From JAGWRA01 sp035534615 (GTDB taxonomy: Bacteria > Acidobacteriota > Vicinamibacteria > Vicinamibacterales > CAVVIG01): DNA of 64,000 nucleotides. Every line of letters begins with the position of its first letter. Within the stretch, counting starts at the first letter, position 1. Positions 52,841-61,829 of this stretch are shown piece after piece. The position numbers and the translations under genes were made by a program. The stretch is from assembly GCA_035534615.1 (NCBI GenBank), contig DATLRO010000027.1:1-64000 (forward strand), written 5' to 3'. Below the pieces are notes generated by a model. The model made no database searches. It was not told the origin of the DNA and saw only the letters and a program-made list of their open reading frames with translations.

Positions 52841-55132
52841 ATGAAGCGCCTGCTGCTCCTCGCCTGCTGCACCGGCCTCTTCGCGTCGTTTGCGGTCTCC
52901 CGGCTGCGGGCGCAGCAGGGCCTCCCCGGCTTCGACACCTCGGTGAGCTGGACGCGCGAGCGGATCGGCGACAACCACTGGCGGCTGACCGGGGCGGTCG
53001 AACTCCAGCGCGGGGACATGAAGCTGTACGCGGAGCAGGTCGACATCTATCCGAACACGCACCGGGCGGTGGCGGTCGGCAGCGTCGTCTTCACGCAGGG
53101 GGACAACCGGATTTCGGCCGACCGGGCGGATTTCAACTATCAGACGCATCTCGGGACGTTCTACAACGCGACCGGCATCTCCCGGCTCAGCCCGCAGCAG
53201 GCGAAGAACATGTACGGGACGCAGGAGCCGGACATCTATTTCTACGGCAAGCAGATCGACAAGATCGGCCAGAAGAAGTACCGGATCCACGACGGCGGCT
53301 TCACCACGTGCACGGAGCCCACGCCCCGGTGGCAGATCGTCGCCTCGTCCGCGACGGTGAACATCGGCCACTACACGGTGCTGAAGAACTCGGTGCTCGA
53401 AGTGAAGGGCGTGCCGCTGCTGTACATGCCGATCTTCTACTACCCGACGAAGAAGGGCGACCGGGCGACCGGCTTCCTCATTCCGCAGTACGGCACGTCG
53501 ACGCTGAAGGGGCAGTCGATCAGCAACGCGTTCTTCTGGGCGATCAACCGCAGCCAGGACGCCACGTTCTACAACGACTGGTATTCCAAGACCGGCTTCG
53601 GCAACGGCGGCGAGTACCGGTACAACTACGGGGCGGGGGAGAACGGCAGCCTCCGCGCCTACGCGCTGAATCAGCAGACGGCCACCTATCAGACGGCGAG
53701 CGGCGCCACGACCGTGCCGGGGCAGAACAGCTTCCAGCTGGACGGCTCGATGAATCAGGCGCTGTTCGCGGGGCTGCGGGCGCGGGCCAACGTCGATTAC
53801 TTCTCCAGCCTGACGGCGCTGCAGACCTACAACACGAACATCTACAACGCGTCGCTCAACCAGCGGAACTACGGCGTGAACGTGTCGGGCAACTGGGGGC
53901 CGTACGGGCTGAACGCGACGTACAACCGGGCGGAGTACTTCTTCGGCACGACCAGCACGTCGCTGACCGGCGGCACCCCGACGATCGCGTTCAACCGCGC
54001 GGAGGAGCGCCTCGGCCGGACGCCGTTCTACGCGTCGGTGTCGGGCCAGTACGCCGACCTGCTGCGGCGGAACCAGGCGGGGACGACGATCCAGGACAAC
54101 GGGCTGAACCGCCTGGACGTGCAGCCGACGATCCGGTTCCCGTTCACGAAGTGGCAGTTCTTCACGATCAACTCGTCGGTCTCCTGGCGGGACACCTACT
54201 ACACGCGGAGCCTGGATCCGGCCACCGGACAGGTCACCGGCACCGGACTGTCGCGCCGCTACTGGGACCTGAACGCGCAGCTCACGGGGCCCGTGCTCCA
54301 GCGGATCTTCAACACCCCGCACAGCCGCTACGCGGCCAAGTTCAAGCACACAATCGCCCCGTACCTGAACATCGAGCGGATCTCGTCGATCAACAATTTC
54401 AGCCAGATCGTACAGCTCGACGGCACGGACGCCGTCGTCGGCAACGCGACGAGCTTCACCTACGGCGTCAACAGCCGGCTGTTCGCCAAGGCCCCGGGGG
54501 CCGCGGCCGGCGCCTCGCAGGACATCCTCGACGTCGCCGTCGGGCAGTCGTACTACACGAACGCGCAGACGGCGCAGTACGACCAGCAGTACGAAACGAG
54601 CTTCACGGGGGCGCCCCCCAGCAACTTCTCGCCGATCCTCGTCTCGGTGCGCGCCGTCCCGAGCGGCCGCTACACCGCCAACCTGCAGGCCGAGATCGAC
54701 AGCCAGTATCACCAGCTGCGGACGATCTCGCTGAACGGCACGGTGAACCGCAGCTGGTTCCAGACCACGCTCGGCTGGAGCCACAAGGGCTACATCGCGC
54801 AGCTGCCGGGGTTCAACGATCCGACGCAGCTCGACAACTACCTGAACGGCTCGGCGAGCGCGCGCACGCCGGGCAACCGGTTCGGCGGCAACTACTCGTT
54901 CAACTACGACATCCTGCGCGGCAACATGCTCCAGCAGCGCCTCACGGCGTACTACAACGCCCAGTGCTGCGGGGTCGCGATCGAGTACCAGACGTACAAT
55001 CTGCAGGGGCTCAACACGCTGCTCCCGGTTCCCCAGGACAACCGGTTCAGCTTTTCCTTCACGCTGGCCGGCATCGGCACCTTCGCGAACTTCTTCGGCG
55101 CGCTGGGCGGCGTCCCCGGCGCCCAGCGCTGA
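52841..55132 (+). CDS. lptD: LPS-assembly outer-membrane protein LptD
   Basis: 763 residues. Signal peptide (RLLLLACCTGLFASFAVSRLRAQ), then a periplasmic OstA/jelly-roll domain (LTGAVELQRGDMKLYAEQVDIYPNTHRAVAVGSVVFTQ), then a large aromatic-rich beta-barrel. The cysteines of the E. coli disulfide switch have counterparts: GGFTTCTEP after the jelly roll and the adjacent pair in NAQCCGVAIEYQTYN near the end. LptD inserts lipopolysaccharide in the outer leaflet, so this bacterium makes LPS-like lipid. Start at ATG 52841. Confidence 0.94.
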   Translation: MKRLLLLACCTGLFASFAVSRLRAQQGLPGFDTSVSWTRERIGDNHWRLTGAVELQRGDMKLYAEQVDIYPNTHRAVAVGSVVFTQGDNRISADRADFNYQTHLGTFYNATGISRLSPQQAKNMYGTQEPDIYFYGKQIDKIGQKKYRIHDGGFTTCTEPTPRWQIVASSATVNIGHYTVLKNSVLEVKGVPLLYMPIFYYPTKKGDRATGFLIPQYGTSTLKGQSISNAFFWAINRSQDATFYNDWYSKTGFGNGGEYRYNYGAGENGSLRAYALNQQTATYQTASGATTVPGQNSFQLDGSMNQALFAGLRARANVDYFSSLTALQTYNTNIYNASLNQRNYGVNVSGNWGPYGLNATYNRAEYFFGTTSTSLTGGTPTIAFNRAEERLGRTPFYASVSGQYADLLRRNQAGTTIQDNGLNRLDVQPTIRFPFTKWQFFTINSSVSWRDTYYTRSLDPATGQVTGTGLSRRYWDLNAQLTGPVLQRIFNTPHSRYAAKFKHTIAPYLNIERISSINNFSQIVQLDGTDAVVGNATSFTYGVNSRLFAKAPGAAAGASQDILDVAVGQSYYTNAQTAQYDQQYETSFTGAPPSNFSPILVSVRAVPSGRYTANLQAEIDSQYHQLRTISLNGTVNRSWFQTTLGWSHKGYIAQLPGFNDPTQLDNYLNGSASARTPGNRFGGNYSFNYDILRGNMLQQRLTAYYNAQCCGVAIEYQTYNLQGLNTLLPVPQDNRFSFSFTLAGIGTFANFFGALGGVPGAQR

Positions 55133-55162
55133 CACCACGGGCCGGCCCGGCCGGCGGTGGTG
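55133..55162. repeat. Hairpin between lptD and rfbB
   Basis: CACCAC (55133-55138) pairs with GTGGTG (55157-55162), with a further GC-rich core (GCCGG/CCGGC) inside. It directly follows the lptD stop and touches the rfbB Shine-Dalgarno. It could terminate or mask; there is no T-run. Confidence 0.4.
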
Positions 55163-55175
55163 GAGGAGCCACACG

Positions 55176-56186
55176 ATGATCGAGGTTCTCGTCACCGGAG
55201 GCGCCGGCTTCATCGGCAGCAACTTCGTGCGCCACGCGCTCGCCACGCATCCGGACTGGCACGTGACGACGCTCGACAAGCTGACGTACGCCGGCCGGTC
55301 CGACACGCTGAAGGACGTGCTGGACGATCCGCGCCACGCGTTCATCCGCGGCGACGTCGGCGATGCGGCCCTGGTCGGCCCGCTCATCTCCCGGGCCCAC
55401 ATCGTCGTCCACTTCGCCGCCGAAACCCACGTCGACCGGTCGATTTCCGGCGCCCTGCAGTTCGTGCGCACCGACGTGCTCGGCACGGCGGTCCTGCTCG
55501 AGGCGGCCCGCGCCGCCGGCCACCTCCAGCGGTTCATCCAGATCTCGACCGACGAGGTGTACGGCTCGGTCGCGGAGGGGGCGAGCCGGGAAACCGACGA
55601 GCTCAAACCCAGGAACCCGTACTCCGCCAGCAAGGCGGCCGCCGATCGGCTCGCCTACAGCTACTGGGCCACCTACGGGGTGCCGGTCGTCATCGTCCGG
55701 CCGTCGAACAACTACGGCCCGTTCCAGTATCCCGAGAAGGTCATCCCGCTGTTCATCACCAACGCCATCGACGGCCTGCCGTTGCCGCTCTACGGCGACG
55801 GCCGGAACGTCCGCGACTGGCTGCATGTCGGCGACAACTGCCGGGCGATCGACCTCCTGATCGCCCGGGGCGAGCCCGGCGAGGTCTACAACATCGGCGG
55901 CGGCAACGAGGTGCGGAACATCGATCTGACGCGCCGGATCCTCGCGCTGCTCGACCGGCCGGAGTCGCTCATCCGCCCCGTCGCCGATCGCCCCGGCCAC
56001 GACCGCCGCTACTGCCTCGACACCACCAAGCTGCGCGGCATGGGCTGGACGCCGCAGGTCCCGTTCGACGAGGGGCTGAAGGCCACGGTGGAGTGGTACC
56101 GGGACAACGAGTGGTGGTGGCGGCCGATCAAGGACGAGGATCCGGCGTACCGCGCCTATTACGAGGCGCACTACCGGCATCCCTGA
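55176..56186 (+). CDS. rfbB: dTDP-glucose 4,6-dehydratase
   Basis: 336 residues of the extended SDR family. The NAD motif is VTGGAGFIGSNFVRH; the active site has ISTDEVYGS and YSASKAAADRLAY (Tyr-xxx-Lys); NNYGPFQYPEKVIPLF and DNCRAIDLLI-type text are typical of RmlB. It makes dTDP-4-keto-6-deoxyglucose for surface sugars. GGAGGAG precedes the ATG. No rmlA, C or D is next to it, so the sugar made is open. First gene of a five-gene run. Confidence 0.92.
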   Translation: MIEVLVTGGAGFIGSNFVRHALATHPDWHVTTLDKLTYAGRSDTLKDVLDDPRHAFIRGDVGDAALVGPLISRAHIVVHFAAETHVDRSISGALQFVRTDVLGTAVLLEAARAAGHLQRFIQISTDEVYGSVAEGASRETDELKPRNPYSASKAAADRLAYSYWATYGVPVVIVRPSNNYGPFQYPEKVIPLFITNAIDGLPLPLYGDGRNVRDWLHVGDNCRAIDLLIARGEPGEVYNIGGGNEVRNIDLTRRILALLDRPESLIRPVADRPGHDRRYCLDTTKLRGMGWTPQVPFDEGLKATVEWYRDNEWWWRPIKDEDPAYRAYYEAHYRHP

Positions 56187-56193
56187 CTCACGC

Positions 56194-57147
56194 ATGACCG
56201 CCGACACGATCCTGGTCACCGGCGCCACCGGATTCGCCGGCAGCCACCTGCTCGACGCCCTGCGCGGGAACCCGGCGCGCATCGTCGCCTGGCGGCACGC
56301 CAAGGCCAGCCTGTCCACCCGGACGCCCGGCGTGCTCTGGCAGCAGGTCGATCTGCTCGATCGCGACGCCGTCCGGACGGCCGTCCGCGCCATCCGCCCG
56401 GACTTCATCTATCACTGCGCGGGCGCCGCGCACGTCGGCCATTCGTGGAGCGCCTCCGCCGCGACGCTGTCGGTCAACGTCCTCGGGACGCACCATCTGG
56501 TCGACGCCGTGCGCCTCGCCCGTCTGCAGCCACGCCTCGTCATCCCGAGCTCCGCGATGATCTACCGGCCCTCGTCCGGCCCGATCCGCGAGGACCATCC
56601 GATCGGCCCCGCCAGCCCGTACGGCCTGAGCAAGCTCGCCCAGGAGATGCTCGGGCGCCACGGCCTCGCCGGCGGCGCGCCGGCCGGGCTCATCGCGCGC
56701 GCGTTCAACCATGTCGGCCCGCGGCAGGATCCGTCGTTCGCCGCCGCCGGCTTCGCCCGCCAGATCGCCCGCATCGAGGCCGGACTGGCGCCGCCCGTCC
56801 TCATGGTCGGCAATCTGGACGCGCAGCGCGACCTGTCGGACGTCCGCGACACCGTGCGCGCCTACCGGATGATCATGGAGCGGGGCACCCCCGGCGTCCC
56901 CTACAACGTCTGCTCGGGGCGGACCCGGTCCATCCGCGTTCTGCTCGAGCTGCTGCTGGCCGGGACGACGGCGCGGATCACCCTTCAGGTCGATCCCGCC
57001 CGCTACCGGCCGAACGACGCGCCGGTGCTGCTCGGCGACAACAGCCGCCTGCGGACCGAGCTCGGCTGGAGCCCCCAGATTCCACTCGAGACGACCGCCG
57101 CCGACCTGCTCAGGTACTGGCGGAGCAGGGTCCAGGAAGACCGGTGA
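56194..57147 (+). CDS. GDP-4-keto-6-deoxymannose reductase-like SDR
   Basis: 317 residues. The NAD(P) motif is VTGATGFAGSHLLDAL, with the catalytic PSSAMIYRPS and SPYGLSKLAQE (Tyr-xxx-Lys). RAFNHVGPRQDPSFAAAGFARQIARIE and VGNLDAQRDLSDVRDTVRAY are the diagnostic blocks of Rmd-type reductases, which yield GDP-rhamnose. The partner dehydratase (Gmd) is not in this run. Eight bases after rfbB and overlapping the next gene by four. Confidence 0.85.
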   Translation: MTADTILVTGATGFAGSHLLDALRGNPARIVAWRHAKASLSTRTPGVLWQQVDLLDRDAVRTAVRAIRPDFIYHCAGAAHVGHSWSASAATLSVNVLGTHHLVDAVRLARLQPRLVIPSSAMIYRPSSGPIREDHPIGPASPYGLSKLAQEMLGRHGLAGGAPAGLIARAFNHVGPRQDPSFAAAGFARQIARIEAGLAPPVLMVGNLDAQRDLSDVRDTVRAYRMIMERGTPGVPYNVCSGRTRSIRVLLELLLAGTTARITLQVDPARYRPNDAPVLLGDNSRLRTELGWSPQIPLETTAADLLRYWRSRVQEDR

Positions 57148-58088
57148 AGGTCCTGGTGACCGGCGGCACCGGCTATCTGGGACAGGCCGTCGTGCGGGCC
57201 CTCGCCGCGCGCGGACACGAGCCGACGGTCTTCGCCCGCACGGCCGCCGCCAGCGGCCTGCCGGGACGCCTCGTGAGCGGCGACGTCCGCGACATCGACG
57301 CGCTGGGTCGCGCGGCCGCCGGCTGCGAGGCCATCTGCCACATGGCCGCGCTGGTCGCGCTGTGGCGCCCCCGCCGGGAGGACTTCGACGAGGTGAACGT
57401 CGGCGGGCTGCGCCACGTTTTGCAGGTGGCGGCGGCCCGCGGCATTCCGCGCATCCTGTACACCTCCTCGTTCCTGGCGCTGCCGCCGAGCGACGGGACC
57501 GCCGCGCTGCGCGCCAACGACTACCAGCGCACGAAAGTGGACGCGGAGCGCGTCGCGGCGGAGGGGGCCGCCGCCGGCAGTCCGATCGTCAGGCTGTATC
57601 CGGGCGTCGTGTACGGGCCCGGGCCGGGAACCGAAGGCAATCTGGTCGGCCGGCTTCTCGCCGATCATCTCCGCGGCCGCCTGCCCGGCCTGATCGGCGC
57701 CGATCATCTGTGGTCGTATGCGTACGTGGACGATGTCGCGGCCGGCCACGTGGCGGCGCTCGACCGCGGCCGGCCGGGGGTCGCGTACCGGCTGGGCGGC
57801 GCCAACGTGCCGCAGATCCGCCTGTTCGAACTCGTGCGCGCGCTGACCGGGCGCGCGCTGCCCCGCCGGATTCCCTATGGCGTGGCGCACGCGATCGGCC
57901 TGGCGGAAGAGCTGCGGGCGCGGATCTTCCACGGCGCGCCGGTGCTGACCCGCGGTACGGTCGAGATCTTCCGGCACGACTGGGCGCTCGATTCCACCCT
58001 CGCCGCCGGCGATCTGGGCTATACGATGACCGCGCTGGAGGACGGCCTCGCGCGGACGCTCGCGGCAGTGAACGCCACGGCCGCCTGA
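57144..58088 (+). CDS. NAD(P)-dependent SDR, dihydroflavonol-reductase-like
   Basis: 314 residues. The start is a GTG overlapping the previous stop. The cofactor motif is VTGGTGYLGQAVVRALAARG, then HMAALVALWRP, YTSSFLALPPSDG (with the catalytic Ser), NDYQRTKVDAERV (Tyr-xxx-Lys) and RLYPGVVYGPGPGTEGN. The profile matches the extended SDR group that contains DFR and HpnA-like proteins, often acting on sugar or isoprenoid lipids. The substrate is unknown; its place before two membrane prenyl-lipid genes suggests a lipid. Confidence 0.82.
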   Translation: MKVLVTGGTGYLGQAVVRALAARGHEPTVFARTAAASGLPGRLVSGDVRDIDALGRAAAGCEAICHMAALVALWRPRREDFDEVNVGGLRHVLQVAAARGIPRILYTSSFLALPPSDGTAALRANDYQRTKVDAERVAAEGAAAGSPIVRLYPGVVYGPGPGTEGNLVGRLLADHLRGRLPGLIGADHLWSYAYVDDVAAGHVAALDRGRPGVAYRLGGANVPQIRLFELVRALTGRALPRRIPYGVAHAIGLAEELRARIFHGAPVLTRGTVEIFRHDWALDSTLAAGDLGYTMTALEDGLARTLAAVNATAA

Positions 58089-58096
58089 CCCCGGCG

Positions 58097-59464
58097 ATGG
58101 AGGCACCGATCCGGATGTCCGAACCGGGCTACTCGGAAGATCGACGCCAGATCCTCCACATGGCCATGGCGGCGTTCGCGCTGCTGCTGCGGGTGCTCTC
58201 GTGGGAGGAGGCGCTCGCGTGCGCGCTGGCGGCCCTGGCGTTCAATCTCGGCCTGCTGCCGCGCCTCGGCGGCAGGCGCCTGTACCGGCCCGCCGATCGC
58301 CTGCGCGGCTATCCGCCGGGCATCGTGATCTATCCGCTGTCGGTCGCGCTGCTCATCCTGATCTTTCGCCACCGCCTGGACATCGTCGCCGGCGCCTGGG
58401 GGGTGCTGGCCTTCGGCGACGGGATGGCCACGATCGTCGGCCGGCGGTCCGGCGGGCGGCGGCTCCCGTGGAACCCCGGCAAGACCGCCGCCGGCCTGAC
58501 CGCGTTCATCGTGTGCGGCGCGGCCGGCGGGGCCGCCCTGGCGACGTGGGCGCGCCCGGGTGTCGCGCCGGTGCCGTCGATCCTGTACACCGCCGGCGCG
58601 CCGGTGATCGCGGCGGTGCTGGCCGGGTTCGTCGAGACAATCCCGATCCGGCTCGACGACAACCTGTCGGTCCCGGCGGCCGCGGCGGCGGGGCTCTGGG
58701 CGCTGAGCCTGATTACGCCCGACGCGGCGGCGGCGGCCGCGCCGCGGATGCTCGCGGCGCTGGGCCCGGCGGTCGCCATCAACGCGCTGGTCGGGTGGGC
58801 CGGGTGGAAGGCGCGGACCGTGTCGCTCTCCGGCGCGAGCGCCGGCGCGGTCATCGGGATCGTCGTGTACACGTGCGGCGGACCGGGGGCCTGGCTGATG
58901 CTGTTCGCGACCTTCGCGTTCGCCGCCGTGGCGTCGCGGCTCGGCCTGCAGCGCAAGGTCCTGCTGGGCATCGCCGAGGAGCGGGGCGGACGCCGCGGGC
59001 CGGGCAACGCGATCGCCAACTGCGGGGTCGCGACCGGCGCGGCCGTGGTCGCCGCCCTGGGGCCGCACGTCGTCCTGGCGCAGCTCGTCCTGGTGTCGGC
59101 GTTCGCCGCCGCCGGCAGCGACACCGTCGCCAGCGAGGTCGGCAAGGCGTGGGGACGCCGCACGGTCCTGATCACCCGCCTGACGCGGGTGAAGCCGGGC
59201 ACGTCCGGCGCCATGTCCCTCGAGGGGACGGCCGCCGGGCTCGTCTCGGCGTTCGCCCTGGCGGCGGTCGGCGTGCTGGTGTCGCTGACCGCCTGGGCGC
59301 ACGTCTGGATCGTCGTGGTGGCGGCGACGGCTGGTGCGCTCGTCGAGAGCGTGCTCGGCGCGACGCTCGAACGGTCCGGCGTGCTGGACAACGACACGCT
59401 GAACTTCATCAACACGGCCGTGGCCGGCGCGGTCGCCCTGGTCCTGGTGCTGGCGCCGATCTGA
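58097..59464 (+). CDS. Fusion of dolichol/phytol-kinase-like and DUF92 domains
   Basis: 455 residues, some 12 membrane helices. Residues about 15-200 look like the dolichol-kinase/phytol-kinase (VTE5) family: AFGDGMATIVGRRSGG (106-121), a PGKTAAG block (127-133) and FVETIPIRLDDNLSVP (178-193). Residues about 220-455 match DUF92, the family of plant VTE6: GSDTVASEVGKAWG (340-353) and VKPGTSGAMSLEGTAAGL (365-382). VTE5 and VTE6 phosphorylate phytol and phytyl phosphate in turn. One chain could thus make a prenyl diphosphate from a prenol (inference). A second ATG at 58115, after GGAGG, is an alternative start. Confidence 0.8.
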   Translation: MEAPIRMSEPGYSEDRRQILHMAMAAFALLLRVLSWEEALACALAALAFNLGLLPRLGGRRLYRPADRLRGYPPGIVIYPLSVALLILIFRHRLDIVAGAWGVLAFGDGMATIVGRRSGGRRLPWNPGKTAAGLTAFIVCGAAGGAALATWARPGVAPVPSILYTAGAPVIAAVLAGFVETIPIRLDDNLSVPAAAAAGLWALSLITPDAAAAAAPRMLAALGPAVAINALVGWAGWKARTVSLSGASAGAVIGIVVYTCGGPGAWLMLFATFAFAAVASRLGLQRKVLLGIAEERGGRRGPGNAIANCGVATGAAVVAALGPHVVLAQLVLVSAFAAAGSDTVASEVGKAWGRRTVLITRLTRVKPGTSGAMSLEGTAAGLVSAFALAAVGVLVSLTAWAHVWIVVVAATAGALVESVLGATLERSGVLDNDTLNFINTAVAGAVALVLVLAPI

Positions 59465-59468
59465 GCCG

Positions 59469-60401
59469 ATGCCCGAATCCCCGTCCATCCGCGAATCGCG
59501 CTGGCGCCTCTACCTCGAGCTCGGGCGGCCGTTCACGCTCGTCGCCCCGGCGCTGGGGATGGTGTCCGGCGCCGCCACCGCCGCCGGCGCACGCCCACCC
59601 GAGCCGTGGAGCTGGTCGCTCCTCCTGTTTCCGGCCATCGGCGCGCTGATGGCGGCGGTGCTCAACGCGGGCAACAACGCCCTCAATCAGATCTACGACC
59701 TCGAGATCGATCGGGTGAACAAGCCGGCGCGTCCGCTGCCGAGCGGCCGCCTCACCGTGCATGACGCCTGGATGTTCACCTGGATCACCTACGTGCTGGC
59801 GCTCGTGCTCGCCTGGCTGGTGATGCCGGGCGGCCGGCATCAGTGCTTCTGGCTGGTGCTCGTGGCGATGGCGGCGACGTTCGTGTACTCGGCACCGCCG
59901 CTGCGGACGAAGGCGCGCGGCGTCTGGGCGAACCTCACGATCGCGATCCCCCGCGGGACGCTGTTGAAGGTGGCCGGCTGGTCGGCGGTCAGGACCGTCG
60001 GGGGCCTCGAGCCGTGGTACATCGGCCTGATCTTCGGGCTGTTCCTGCTGGGCGCCTCGACGACCAAGGACTTTGCGGACATGGAGGGGGACGCGCGCGG
60101 CGGCTGCCGGACGCTGCCGCTGCGGTACGGCGTCACGCGCACGGCCTGGATGATTTCCCCGTCGTTCGTCGTGCCGTTCCTGCTGATTCCGATCGGGGCG
60201 TGGGCCGGCATCCTGACGGGGCACTTCTGGCTGCTGAACATCCTCGGCGCGGTGATGACCGTCTACGGCATCTACGTCTGCTACCTGATGCTGCGCCGCC
60301 CCGAGGAGCTCGCCGTCGAAGCGAACCACGTCTCCTGGGCCCACATGTACCGCATGATGTTCGTCGCCCAGATTGGATTCGCGCTCGCGTACCTGCTGTA
60401 G
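59469..60401 (+). CDS. UbiA-family prenyltransferase
   Basis: 310 residues, eight to nine membrane helices. The first Asp-rich motif is NNALNQIYDLEIDRVNKPARPLPSG and the second is TTKDFADMEGDARGG, binding Mg-prenyl diphosphate. The family attaches a prenyl chain to an aromatic, chlorophyllide-like or glycerol-phosphate acceptor; the RPLPSGRL and KDFADMEGD text resembles chlorophyll-synthase/GGGP-synthase relatives rather than UbiA itself. It is four bases after the DUF92 fusion, which could provide its donor. Acceptor unknown. Confidence 0.88.
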   Translation: MPESPSIRESRWRLYLELGRPFTLVAPALGMVSGAATAAGARPPEPWSWSLLLFPAIGALMAAVLNAGNNALNQIYDLEIDRVNKPARPLPSGRLTVHDAWMFTWITYVLALVLAWLVMPGGRHQCFWLVLVAMAATFVYSAPPLRTKARGVWANLTIAIPRGTLLKVAGWSAVRTVGGLEPWYIGLIFGLFLLGASTTKDFADMEGDARGGCRTLPLRYGVTRTAWMISPSFVVPFLLIPIGAWAGILTGHFWLLNILGAVMTVYGIYVCYLMLRRPEELAVEANHVSWAHMYRMMFVAQIGFALAYLL

Positions 60402-60452
60402 ATCCCGCCTCCCCCGGCTCCGCCTCCGCGCCGGCCGCCTGCGACACCGCGA

Positions 60453-61682
60453 TCAGTCCGCGCGCGGCGCCAGGAGGTCGGCCGCGGTGAGCGCATAGAT
60501 CGCCGCGCACTCCACGACGCGGTCCATCTTCACGAACTCCTGCGGGCCGTGCGAGACGGCCAGGACGCCCGGGCCGTAGGCGAACGCCGGGATGCCGCGG
60601 GCCGCGTAGAACCGGGTCTCCAGGAGGCCGGGGCACAGTTCGAACACGGCCGGCCGGCCGGTCACCGCTTCCACGCTCCGCGCGAGCGCCTGCGCCGCCG
60701 GCCCGTCGCCGCCGGTCGCCGACGAGCGTCCCTCCTGCAGCACGTCGACCGTCACGTCGATGCCGTCGCGCCGCGCGGCCTCGAACACCTCGTCCAGCCG
60801 ACGGCGCTCCTCGTCCAGATGCTCTTCGGGGTTGATGCGGCGGTCGATCGTGAACCGGCACTCGGCCGGCACGACGTTGAAGTTCGTCCCGGCCTCCACC
60901 CGGCCGCCGATCAGCAGGATGGACGCGCGCGCCTCGTCCGGCTGGACCGCGTAACGCGTCCGGCGTGCCGCCACCTCGTCTCTCAGCGCCTGGAGCCGCC
61001 GGACGAGAGGCACCGCCTGCTCGAACGCGTTCACCCCCTGGTGCTGGAGGCTGACGTGCGCCGGCCGGCCCCTGACGGTGACCTGCAGCGAGATGGCCCC
61101 GCGGTTCGCGTTCCACACGACCCCGCTCGTCGGCTCGGGCGTGAACATCGCCACCGCATCGCTGCCCAGCAGGTCCTCATCGGCGAGGTACTGCGAGCCC
61201 AGCGCCCCGCCCGTCTCCTCATCCGGCACGAACGCCAGACAGACACGGCCATCGAGCGACGCGTCCAGGTCGCGCAGCACGCCGGCGGCGTACATCATCG
61301 CCACCAGGCCGCTCTTCATGTCGGACGACCCCCGCCCGAAGATCGTGCCGTTCTGACGGCGGGGCTCGAACTGGCCGGGGACCGACGCCGGCACGACGTC
61401 GTAATGGCCGTGAAACCAGACGCTCCGCGCGCCGCTGCCGTATTCGCCGAGCACGCAGTAACGCGGCCTCTTCTCGGCGCCGGTCGGCGGCACCGGCACC
61501 ACGCGGCTCTCGAAGCCCAGACGGTCGAGCGCCTGCACGATCAGCTCGACGCACTCGGCGTAGTGGACGCCCGGCGGATTCTCCGTCGGCACGCGCACCA
61601 GCGTGGCGATGAGATCGGCCATCGCCTCGCGGACGAGGGCGAGGCGGGACGAGACGGCGGATCGGGAGAGTACGCCGGGCAT
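60453..61682 (-). CDS. M20-family metallopeptidase
   Basis: 409 residues of the ArgE/DapE/ACY1 family. Metal ligands appear in VWFHGHYDVVPA, GRGSSDMKSGLVAM, VPDEETGGALGSQYL and near the end in AVSHGPQEFVKMD; the dimerisation domain with RGRPAHVSLQHQGVNAFEQAV lies in the middle. It removes an acyl or amino-acid group from an amide; the exact substrate is unknown. The frame is open 30 codons further; I start at MPGVLSRSAV, ATG 61682. It is divergent from the radical-SAM gene. Confidence 0.9.
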   Translation of the reverse strand: MPGVLSRSAVSSRLALVREAMADLIATLVRVPTENPPGVHYAECVELIVQALDRLGFESRVVPVPPTGAEKRPRYCVLGEYGSGARSVWFHGHYDVVPASVPGQFEPRRQNGTIFGRGSSDMKSGLVAMMYAAGVLRDLDASLDGRVCLAFVPDEETGGALGSQYLADEDLLGSDAVAMFTPEPTSGVVWNANRGAISLQVTVRGRPAHVSLQHQGVNAFEQAVPLVRRLQALRDEVAARRTRYAVQPDEARASILLIGGRVEAGTNFNVVPAECRFTIDRRINPEEHLDEERRRLDEVFEAARRDGIDVTVDVLQEGRSSATGGDGPAAQALARSVEAVTGRPAVFELCPGLLETRFYAARGIPAFAYGPGVLAVSHGPQEFVKMDRVVECAAIYALTAADLLAPRAD

Positions 61683-61753
61683 GGGATCGGCCGGCCGCCC
61701 GGGCGGCCGGCTCCAGTCATTATCGATGACCCGGGCCACCGGCGGGGCCCAAC

Positions 61754-61782
61754 TTGACAGGGCAGCCGTCATAACCTATTAT
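61754..61782 (+). promoter_or_regulatory. Promoter of the radical-SAM gene
   Basis: Perfect TTGACA (61754-61759) and TATTAT (61777-61782) with a 17-base spacer; leader of about 40 bases. Confidence 0.75.
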
Positions 61783-61829
61783 GGCGAAATAAAAGCGAAG
61801 CACTCTTCGAACTTCGAGGGTTTCCTGCC

